A stretch of 64,000 nt of DNA from CAINFV01 sp964409235. Lineage in GTDB: Bacteria; Chlamydiota; Chlamydiia; Chlamydiales; FEN-1388. Below are positions 36,101 to 44,400 of the stretch, piece by piece. The position numbers and the translations under genes were made by a program. Position 1 is the stretch's first letter. Each line of letters opens with the position of its first letter. Location of the stretch: contig CAYPCN010000002.1 of the NCBI GenBank assembly GCA_964409235.1, positions 37,749 through 101,748 on the forward strand. The letters run 5' to 3'. The notes under the pieces are model-generated. The model ran no database searches. It saw only the letters and a list, made by a program, of their open reading frames with translations, and was not told where the DNA came from.

Positions 36101-36566
36101 CGTACAACGTCCCCTCTACAAAACCCATCGTCCTCCAGCATCGCCCGCACATAGTCTGGCACCTCTTGTGCGGGGCTCTGCCCCTGCCTCCCGTCGGGGA
36201 CAGGTCCCCGAACCCCTTCCCCGTGCCCTGGCAGCAGAGCTGCCCGGGCACAAGATGTGNNNNNNNNNNGTCCAGGCCACTCGTGAGGCCCGGGGGATGG
36301 CAACTCCACGGTCGAGGGGTGGGGGGGGCCTCTCCAGCGACGGTGGCAAGAGTGGACAGGAGGGCGGCGCGGAAACGGCGGCGCAGTTCGTGGGCAACAG
36401 CTTTCGTGAAGGTGATGAGGGCGAGTTTTTCTGGGTCGAACGACGTGGTGAGGGCGGCACGGACGAGGTAATGTTCGATGGCGAATGTCTTCCCTGTCCC
36501 TGCAGAGGCCTCAAGGAAGAGGCGGTGGGAGATGGTTTCTGAGCGGGATACGATCGAAAAGCTCAC
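33160..36566 (-). CDS. recB: Exodeoxyribonuclease V beta subunit RecB, interrupted by an assembly gap
   Basis: RecB is the 3'-5' helicase and nuclease subunit. The start is the GTG at 36566, overlapping the recC stop (GTGA) with GGAGG just upstream. It gives 'MSFSIVSRSET', then Walker A 'ASAGTGKTFAIEHYLV' and 'ITFTKAVAHELRRRF'. After the 10-N gap (36260-36269) a different frame continues with 'TIHGFCDRLLRGWGEE', 'LIVDEFQDTDETQYLL', 'GDPKQAIYGFRNADVYSYL', 'PILTMHRSKGLEFDVVYALG' and the nuclease motif 'LDLVFVWKGAVYVVDWKTHS'. The frame change is explained by the unknown gap length. The region next to the gap is GC-rich and not RecB-like (about 50 extra residues), so an insertion is likely and the gene may or may not be intact. 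It ends by overlapping recD. Confidence 0.88.
36172..36211. repeat. GC-rich paired hairpins inside recB, next to the assembly gap
   Basis: GGGGC-TCT-GCCCC (36172-36184) and TCGGGGAC-AG-GTCCCCGA (36194-36211) are two adjacent hairpins within a much GC-richer stretch that extends past the gap to an 8-G run at 36321-36328. The encoded residues do not resemble RecB on either side. This looks like part of an inserted repeat that broke the assembly. Confidence 0.55.
36260..36269. other. Assembly gap (10 N)
   Basis: Ten N bases join two contigs within recB. The number is a placeholder, so reading frames cannot be followed across it. Confidence 0.98.
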
Positions 36567-39500
36567 GTCGCCTCCGGGAGAGTAAACAGATCCGACCATA
36601 GGAGGGAGGCGTACTGTTCCCATTGGGGGAGGTGATGGGTACAGATGTCGATGGTGAGGGTGTCGGCAAACGCTCGCCACGCTCCTTTTCTTGTTTCTGC
36701 GTGGGCGATGATGGCGCGGTAGACGTCGTGGGGAGAGGGGTGGGTGAGGAGGACTTTGACGATGTCGTAGGAAAAGGGAAATGGCGTTGTCGTAGCGAGA
36801 GCTGCGAATTCCGCCCAGACGTGAATGGTGTTGGAGGGAGGGAGGGAGAGTGTCGCGCGGTTTTTGAGGAGGATTGCACAGGGTGCGATGGGGATGTGGT
36901 AGGTATGGGCGATGTACGTACGGATGGCATGCTCTGGCCACCGTGAGAAGAGCTCTTGCCGCCATTCATCGGAGGTGATGAGAATCCCCTCTTTGATGAG
37001 CGACGGCCAGGTACCGACGATGGATGGAGAGGTGTCGATGACTGGTGCGAGGAGTGCGGCTGGCGTATGGCATGGAGTGGCAATGGTTGGGAGGAGGTGG
37101 AGGTCTATCGTTGTTGGCGTGATGTTCATGGTGCGGAGGGACGCGTGGACGACGGAAAACGCCTTTTGGTACGAGGGATGCGGTGTTGATGGCGCGGCGG
37201 TGGCGATATCACGTTCGAGGCGGGAGCGTATCTCCCATGGAGGCATGAACAGAGAGGGGGATGGAGAAGAGTGCGCAGCGAGGGCATACTGCTCTTTGTA
37301 GTAGACGTCGAGCGGCGCGTGTGCTGTGTATTGGAGTGTGGTCATGGCGAGTGATGGCGATGGGGATTTTTTGTCGAGGACAAGGGCTGTCGGTGGACGC
37401 GGGCGAGGCTGTGAAGGGTAGTGTGGGCGTGATAAGGGGTGGATGGTGTGGATGCGCGAGGACGGTGGTGAGGCAGCGATGGTGTAGTTGGCGTCGAGGT
37501 GGGCGAGGAGGTCGGCAACGATTGGAGAGTATGGCACCGATTCTCTGATGTCAAAGGCGTAGGATTGGTAGGTGATGAAGAGGTTCTTTGCTGCGAGGAG
37601 AATTTCTATGAAGGCATAGCGGTCGAGGAGCGCGCTTGACGCCGGGATGTTGGGAACCATTCTGTCGAGGCGGTCGAGAAGCTGGTCTTGTGAGTGTTCT
37701 GGCAACGCTCCGTCGTGGGCGCCGAGGATGGCGATGAGCTGTGCGGGGAATGGCTGGAAGGTGGCGAGAGGGGCAACGATGACGGGTGCTGAGAGGTGAA
37801 GGCGGGTGCGGGAGAGGTTGTTGGTGATGAGGGTGTAGATAGTAGAAAGCGCCTCTGCTGCAGGGATCTGTGGCGATGCCGTTTGTGAAGCAATGGCCGA
37901 GAATGTGGCGATGGCATTGGTGAGAGCATCTCCTTCGAACCCCCCTGTCGATCCCTTGAGGAGGCTGTCGAGGAGAGTGGCGAAAAGAGTGGCAAAGCTG
38001 GCCATAGGGGCATAGTGAGATTCTTGCAGGGGCAGTGACCACCATGTTTCAATGTCGTGGAGGAAGTGGAAAAAAGCTCCGAGAGGCTTGAGGAGGGAGA
38101 CATCCACCGTTGTCTCTTGTGTGGCGGTGAGAAGGTCTGTGAGAAGCGAGGACCATTCTTCGTCGAAGGTTGTGGCCGTGGCTGTTGGTGTAATAGCTCT
38201 TGAGGCAAGGTACCGCTGCCTATGGTGCTGGCTGAGTCCCCAATGAATGTCGCTAGTAGAGAGCCAGGCGATGATGGCATCGGCCTCTTCTGAGGAGATG
38301 GAGAGCGATACTTGGATGATGGGGTGGCGCAGGAGCTGAAGCCAGTCGTTGAGCGTTCCTTTTGACATGAGGAGATGGATCATCATGCGAAAGGCGGTGA
38401 GGATGCCATTGTGTTCTTCCTGTTCCCACATTTGGTAGGGGATCTCCTCGCCGAACACCTGGGCGACAGCTGCTGCATAGCGCGACATATCGGTGACGAG
38501 GATGAGAATGCTGGCTGGCGGCAGGGCGGAGAAGTCTGCGAGGCGTCGGCGAAGCGCCTCTACTTCGCGCAGCGGCGTTGGCGCACCATGGACTTCGATC
38601 GAACTGTCAGCTGGCAGGTCATGGGGTGTATCTCTCCTGCCGATGAGGAGGAGAATGTCAGCTTTCACATGGTCGAGCAACGTAGCCGCTGCTCCGCCGT
38701 GGATAACCGCCTCTGGCAGGAGGTAGTCGGTGTATGGAGGATGTGCGAGGGCTGCTGGCAGGCGATAGGCAGCACAGGTTTGCAGCGACGATTCTTCGAG
38801 GAGGATCATAAACTCTCGCCCCACCTGACCGCTATTGGCGAGCAGGCGATGGCGATCGTAGAGCAGGCGTTCGAGGTGCTCGGCTACAGGACGTGAGAGA
38901 TGACGGCGACCGGCGTCTGTGAGAAGATGGCGCAGCTCATGATCTGATGACTGATCGCCCCAGAAGAGCATGCATGGAGAGAGGCAGTAAAGGCGCTGGA
39001 GGGTGGGGAATGCCAGAAGCTGATGGAGGATGACGGGGTTGAGAGATGAAAATCCGAAGAGGAAGAGCGGGACAGTGGGGCATGGAGGTGTTGGCGCACG
39101 CATACTGGGGATGGGAAGAGGGCACCATCTGACGAACTGCTGCCAGAGGCGTTCTCGCTCTGCATCTTTGGCACAGGCGGCCGCCTCGCCGAGGAATGCT
39201 CGTAGTGTCCATGGGAGGCGGAGCTTTCGTGCCAACAGGTACTGCATAGGGGCGGTGTCACTGTGAGGGAGAGGAGAGGGAGATGTCTTTTGCAGGTTAT
39301 CGAGGAATGCCATGAGGAGAGGGATGACGTGGTGACGTGTGAGGCGCGAGGATCGATACCTCAGCGCTTCATCGAGGAGAAGAATCTCAAAGCGGAGGAG
39401 TGAGATTTCCTTTTTTGCAAGTTCGTGGGCAAACCATGCTCGTATCGACCCATTGGGAACGATGATCCAAGCTTTGACGAGCGACGATGACGGCAAGGTA

Positions 39501-39574
39501 CGTAGGTCATCCGAAAAAATATCCAGCAGCTCGTCGAGGTCATTACTCATCACAGCTTCTGGCAGTCGAACCAC
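36563..39574 (-). CDS. recC: Exodeoxyribonuclease V gamma subunit RecC
   Basis: The 1003-residue RecC-like protein recognises Chi and couples the RecB and RecD motors in RecBCD. The start is set at GTG 39574, because AGGAG lies 6 nt upstream and the resulting N-terminus ('MVRLPEAVMSNDLDELLDIF') lines up with RecC proteins. A frame running back to 39718 would translate the repeat region. Recognisable parts are 'AWIIVPNGSIRAWFAHELAK' early, 'PLFLFGFSSLNPVILHQLL', 'PYQMWEQEEHNGILTAF' and 'VIVAPLATFQPFPAQLIAILG'. The C-terminal nuclease-like fold is not clear by eye. It is first of recC-recB-recD, with the recB start nested in its stop. The N-terminal half is rich in His, Pro and Ser. Confidence 0.88.
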   Translation of the reverse strand: MVRLPEAVMSNDLDELLDIFSDDLRTLPSSSLVKAWIIVPNGSIRAWFAHELAKKEISLLRFEILLLDEALRYRSSRLTRHHVIPLLMAFLDNLQKTSPSPLPHSDTAPMQYLLARKLRLPWTLRAFLGEAAACAKDAERERLWQQFVRWCPLPIPSMRAPTPPCPTVPLFLFGFSSLNPVILHQLLAFPTLQRLYCLSPCMLFWGDQSSDHELRHLLTDAGRRHLSRPVAEHLERLLYDRHRLLANSGQVGREFMILLEESSLQTCAAYRLPAALAHPPYTDYLLPEAVIHGGAAATLLDHVKADILLLIGRRDTPHDLPADSSIEVHGAPTPLREVEALRRRLADFSALPPASILILVTDMSRYAAAVAQVFGEEIPYQMWEQEEHNGILTAFRMMIHLLMSKGTLNDWLQLLRHPIIQVSLSISSEEADAIIAWLSTSDIHWGLSQHHRQRYLASRAITPTATATTFDEEWSSLLTDLLTATQETTVDVSLLKPLGAFFHFLHDIETWWSLPLQESHYAPMASFATLFATLLDSLLKGSTGGFEGDALTNAIATFSAIASQTASPQIPAAEALSTIYTLITNNLSRTRLHLSAPVIVAPLATFQPFPAQLIAILGAHDGALPEHSQDQLLDRLDRMVPNIPASSALLDRYAFIEILLAAKNLFITYQSYAFDIRESVPYSPIVADLLAHLDANYTIAASPPSSRIHTIHPLSRPHYPSQPRPRPPTALVLDKKSPSPSLAMTTLQYTAHAPLDVYYKEQYALAAHSSPSPSLFMPPWEIRSRLERDIATAAPSTPHPSYQKAFSVVHASLRTMNITPTTIDLHLLPTIATPCHTPAALLAPVIDTSPSIVGTWPSLIKEGILITSDEWRQELFSRWPEHAIRTYIAHTYHIPIAPCAILLKNRATLSLPPSNTIHVWAEFAALATTTPFPFSYDIVKVLLTHPSPHDVYRAIIAHAETRKGAWRAFADTLTIDICTHHLPQWEQYASLLWSDLFTLPEAT

Positions 39575-39653
39575 ATCAAACTCCTGGAGATCGCATTCTT
39601 CCTCTTCACAGTGTAGAGCATCCTCCCCCAAGAAGAGAAGTCTCTTGTCTCTA

Positions 39654-39800
39654 GAGCCATGTACAGTGTTCCTTTTTGAGGACAGAGTAGCGCATCTACC
39701 TAAGACCTCTTCACCCATATGTCAAGGCATATGGGTGAAGAGGTCGCTCGATCCAAAAATCTCCTGCGTCTCCTCTAAAAACCCAGATGGCAAATGGCTC
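39654..39800. repeat. Intergenic repeat with terminal inverted repeats, long form
   Basis: The 147-bp copy starts GAGCCATGTACAGTG and ends CAGATGGCAAATGGCTC. Its centre holds a perfect 18-bp stem (GACCTCTTCACCCATATG and its complement, separated by TCAAGG), the strongest hairpin in the family. It lies upstream of recC, and its right end is 61 bp before the kinase start. Confidence 0.75.
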
Positions 39801-39860
39801 TTCTAGCTTTTTAATGTGAAACGGTGCATCCAAATAATAACTACATGAGGATGTACCATT

Positions 39861-41411
39861 ATGACATCTCCTGGATCCATCACATCCAAGGGTTTTACCA
39901 TTGTCCCTCCTGTTCGCGAAGATCAGCCGAACACCATCCAATGGAAAGAGGGGGATACGGTGCGAACCGTCACGTATTTTGCAAAATCTTCGATGGGCTT
40001 CCTGCAGCGCATGAGGGGCTTGGACCCGAAGTTATGGAAGAAGATTGGCGAAGGAGACACGACTGTTTACGTCCAAATATCAGATTGGAATAGGCTTTCT
40101 AAAGACGAGCAGCACAAGCTCGACACATTCTTTAAGACATCCTTCCGTGAAGCGCTGAGCCTGGCCAAAAAAGTACACGTCGAAGTCCCTGAGCTTGGGC
40201 CAGAGGTAGCGGAATCGGAGGCGAAGAGGGTGAAAAGTCTTGTGAGGAAGCGGATCGCTGAGATGGTGGCAGCGGCGAAGTCGAGTCCCAAGCACACCTC
40301 CAAAATGGAACTTTCCAGCAACGTCGGCATAATCCGCTGCGAGACGACGGCCACCGGGGGTGTCAAGTTGTCTGTGGCCAAAGGCGCTGGCAAAGGAAGC
40401 TTTAAGACCGTTCGAAAGATGATTGACTTTGGATCTGTCGAAAAGATCATTGAGGGCAATAAGACATACGCCTACCTCAAGCTTCACGGGCTAAAAAGGA
40501 TGACCGCTGCGGAAGCCGAGGCTCGGATTGCTGGCTTGCGCGAGGAGGTTGACATTCTCCAAGCTCTTGAAGCCTCTGGCGTGCGCAACATCGTGAAGTT
40601 ATACCGCGTGAAGACAGAGAGGCGTCAGATAGAAGGCAAAGAGGTCGAGGTCCCTGTTGGCATCATGATGGAGTGGTGTAACATGGGCGATGCGGAATGG
40701 ATGACCAACCTCCAGCCTACTCAGGGAAGCCCTGAATATAACGCAGCGCTTGGCGTTGCCTTTGATGCCGCCGTAGGCATGCACAGCATTCATGCGACAA
40801 ACCGCGTCCATGGCGACCTCAAAAGCGCGAATCTCTTTCTGAAACTGGCGAATAGTCGCCTCAATGCCCTCTGGGGCGACCTTGGCGGATGCGTTCCCGC
40901 CGGGGAATTGCTAAAGACTTTCTCCCTGGCGTTTTTAGCTCCGGAACAGATTTTTGGTCGGGGGAAGGGGAAGGCCACGAAAGAAGGCGAGGTCTGGTCA
41001 TTTGGTATTTTGCTATTGCAGATGTTCCATGGCAAGGAGAGCAATGCCTTTGCCAAGGTGTTTCCAGCCGACGTCTTCGAACGCTCCCGGAGCAAGGAAG
41101 AAATCGATGATCTCAAGAGAAACCTCCGCTGGGCGTTGGCGGAGGTGAAGAAAAACCTGCAACCTGGAACGCCGATTGATGATGTAATTCTCCGTTGCTT
41201 GAGCCCAAAGCCTGAGGAGCGGCCTTCTGCAGAAGAGATTATGACAACGCTACGCGAACTGCTTCCTAAGCCGTCGGCGCCACCAAAACGTCAATCCGCT
41301 AAAGAACGCTCTCAACGCGAAGCAGCGGCGGAGCAACAGATTGTGGCCATGCGGCTCAGAGCCACAAAGCCTCAACCCCCAGATGTCACGATCGTCGAAG
41401 TAGGGCCATAA
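39861..41411 (+). CDS. Eukaryotic-type Ser/Thr protein kinase, candidate effector
   Basis: The 516-residue soluble kinase has a unique N-terminal region of about 160 residues, then a kinase domain: glycine loop 'GAGKGSF' (175-181), candidate ATP lysine K207, catalytic loop 'VHGDLKSANLFL' (316-327), 'GDLGG' in place of DFG (339-343), and 'APEQ' (360-363) followed by 'EVWSFGILLLQMF'. The catalytic His is retained in HGD instead of HRD. There is no membrane helix or PASTA domain, unlike envelope-sensing kinases. The tail after residue 470 is charged and ends 'DVTIVEVGP', a SUMO-interaction-like sequence. It is convergent, 27 bp away, with the giant coiled-coil gene. Kinase activity is well supported; delivery into the host is inference. 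Confidence 0.85.
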   Translation: MTSPGSITSKGFTIVPPVREDQPNTIQWKEGDTVRTVTYFAKSSMGFLQRMRGLDPKLWKKIGEGDTTVYVQISDWNRLSKDEQHKLDTFFKTSFREALSLAKKVHVEVPELGPEVAESEAKRVKSLVRKRIAEMVAAAKSSPKHTSKMELSSNVGIIRCETTATGGVKLSVAKGAGKGSFKTVRKMIDFGSVEKIIEGNKTYAYLKLHGLKRMTAAEAEARIAGLREEVDILQALEASGVRNIVKLYRVKTERRQIEGKEVEVPVGIMMEWCNMGDAEWMTNLQPTQGSPEYNAALGVAFDAAVGMHSIHATNRVHGDLKSANLFLKLANSRLNALWGDLGGCVPAGELLKTFSLAFLAPEQIFGRGKGKATKEGEVWSFGILLLQMFHGKESNAFAKVFPADVFERSRSKEEIDDLKRNLRWALAEVKKNLQPGTPIDDVILRCLSPKPEERPSAEEIMTTLRELLPKPSAPPKRQSAKERSQREAAAEQQIVAMRLRATKPQPPDVTIVEVGP

Positions 41412-41438
41412 CAGTACTGCGTTCGTCATGGCAGCGAT

Positions 41439-44400
41439 CTAGGAAGCTGTCACGTCAACGATATCGATGTCTCCCGGTGACTCAGGCGGTTCGGATTCCT
41501 GCCATTTCAGCTTGAGAGCAGAGTAGAATTTCGATTTTTTATGCCCTTCCGTGTCAAAAATCGCGGCAACTTCCGAAACCTTTTTCTTTCTCTTCGTCAA
41601 TTCCTGCACGAGGATTTGCACAGCATCATCTTGGAGAAAGACGTCGATCGTGACGAGGGTATGCATGAAGGAAAAGAGGGCCTTTTCAGTGCCATCCGGA
41701 TACTGCTGGAGAATGCGCTTTGTCAACTCTTCCCTTCGGCCTACAGTTCGGTCATCCTTCACTTTTGCCACTGCGGCTTTTGCATCGCTCTCTTTTAGGT
41801 CTTTCAGCGCTCGCAACACCACCATTTCATCAAGGATATTTTGGTACAAGTTTCCAACACTCGGGGACGTCTCATGCGCTTTTAGATATGCTTCGACGCG
41901 GGCATACCGTGGATCGGGAGGCTGTCTTCCCATCCCTTCAACAAACTTGCGCGCTAGCTGGGATGCTAGGTCTTTCGGTGGTGGAAATTTTTTGAACTCG
42001 CTAGCGTTCGCGCACCACGTATCACAAATAAACAGAACAGCAATGGGATTGCCGCCTTGTAACACTTGAGGGAGGAAGTTATATCTCTTGAATTTTTCTG
42101 CCACGGCAGACGGCCCCTTTTGCAGGTCAAATTTTGGATCATTGATAAGGTTCAATATCTGATCTTCCTTTGTCTTCCCCTGCTGGCTGGATAGTATTTT
42201 CTTCTTCTTAAGATCTCCAGGCAGACGGTCCCTAGGACTTGGCAGTTCTGCCACTCCCTCCGTCGCTCTCGAGGACGCATCCGCTCTTGCAAGGCTTGCC
42301 GCCACCTCTTTCTCCAGAGCCTCTTTTTGTTCTCGTTCGAGCGACTCCTGAATGCCGAGCGCCCTCTTTGCTAATTGCCGCCCAGCTTCTTCTGATGGCA
42401 CAAGCCGCAACTCTTGCATTGCCTTCTTAATCATCTCTAAGGCCTCGCGAAATTTTCTAGCACTTGCTTCTTCAGTGTCAACGTGCTGCCTTGCGGTGGC
42501 GACACGCCCTGGGTCTCTATTCGGTATGGTCGCTGCCGCCTTCTCTTCTGCCACCAGAGCAGCCCGTGCGGCTTGCTCAGAAGCCGTAGCTTTGTCAAGA
42601 GCTGCCCGGATGGTGGTCCTAGCACTCTCCATACGCGACGGGCGCTCATTCCGTTGCCCAATTGCTTGACCGATTGCCGATACCGCCTCCTCGACTGTTC
42701 TCGCAGCATTATTGGCCGCCACGATGCGCTTCTCCCTCTCGGCTTCCTCCACTTTAGACGCAGCCTCTTGAAATTTCTCATTGGCCTTTTCGACTTGCCT
42801 CCGTACCTCCTTCAAGGGGGTTTGCAACTCCTCGATAGCGCGCTCCGCCTCCGCAATGGGATCTACAGCCGCTGTTCTTGCCGTTTGTGCCACCTCTTCC
42901 GCTTTTTCTGCCTCTTGCCGGTACCGTTCGATCTCCTGTGCGGTCATCTTTGCTGCGCCCGCCGCTTTTCCTTTCGTCTGCGCCTCTTTTAGCTTGGCTC
43001 CAACCTCCTCTTGCACCTTCTTCTGAGAGGTCTCCCACTCTCTGGCCTTTTCTTGCGCCTCTGTGGCCTTGCGCTCCAACTCTTCGCTTTGCCGACGTGT
43101 CTCTTGCGCTACCTTCAGGATCTCTCCTCCCACGGTCTGAGCTGCCTTCTCCGCCTGCTCTGCAGCCGCTGTTATCTTCTGCGCTTCTCGTACCACCGCG
43201 TCAGCACTCGTTAACGCCGTCGCCACCGCCCTCAGCGCCGCATCCACGTGCTGTTGGGTGTCGGTAAGGCTCTTTGTAACTAGAGTCCAAGCCTGTATGG
43301 CCTCTTCGGCACTGTCAACAGTCCCGTCCTCCTTTGCTTTCTGTGTCGCTGTGTCTGCCTTTTGACGAAACTCTTCAACGTTAGATTGAGCATGTCGTGC
43401 GCTAGCCACCTCTTCTTCATAGGCACGAAGAAGCTCATCTAAGGCCTCGGCCTGAGGAGCAACAGTCTCAATCCTGTTCTTGACCTCTTGTTGTTTTTTT
43501 GCCGCGTCAGCTGCGGATTTCTCTTTGGCCGCCCGTTCCACGCTCGCAGCCGATGCTGCTAGCCGCTCTCCTTCTGTCACCAAGGCGGGAGCTGTATCTA
43601 TGGCTCCTATGGCCGATCTGAGTGCTTGCAAAGCGTCGCTGAGTTCTTGCTGAACTTCTGGTTCTGCAACGCCCTGCTGTGCAGCCCGACCCTTCTCGCG
43701 CGCTTCGGTTTCTCCTGGAAGGCCAGCCATTGCTGCTAGGGCTTCTTCTGCCGAGCTCCGTGCCGTCGCTGCCGCCTCTGCAGATGCTTTTACCTTGTTT
43801 TGGGCGGCTTCTATGAGGCTGGTGACAGATACTAACTGCTCCTTAAGCGCTTGCCCTCGCGTCTCAGCTTCAGCAGCAGCCTTTTGGGCTGCGCTTACCA
43901 CCCTAACAGCTGTTTCGGCTGCAGATAGATCTTGTGAGTTCTCGGCACGTGATACAGTTCTGTTTGCCTCATCCATGTTTGCACGCGCGGCCTTCAACAG
44001 GCTCTCTACTTCCTCTACTTCTTTTCTGACAACGCTGTTTGCTGCACGCGCGGCCTCTACGGACGCTTTTGCTACGTTGCTTGCCGCTTGGGCTACGTCT
44101 TCTGCCTCTGTTGCCTTGGCAGCAGCTGCCGCTACGTGCTCTTCTGCCAATTTTTTGGCCTCGGCCTCTGTCGCCTCTTTCTCTTTGCGCTCCCGTTCTT
44201 GCCGTTCCGCCTCCGCCCGCGCCTCTACCTTCGGCGGTGCTTCCTCTGCCTCTCGAACTTGCTGCGCTTGCGCTTCTGTCGGTTTTTTCTCTTCAGCCTC
44301 AGCCACAGGAGGCTTTTCTTCCTCGGGCAAGGTGCGTTTTGCTTCATCGAGCGACTCTAAGGCCGAAGTTACTCGTTCCCTGGCATTAGATTGTTTTCCA

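Noticed and set aside
36060..36965. A 301-residue minus-strand ORF starting before recB
   Set aside because: Only its part after 36566 is recB; the first 133 residues are recC read in another frame.
39577..39718. An N-terminal extension of RecC from 39718
   Set aside because: It would translate the terminal part of an intergenic repeat, and a GTG with a good ribosome site at 39574 matches RecC N-termini.
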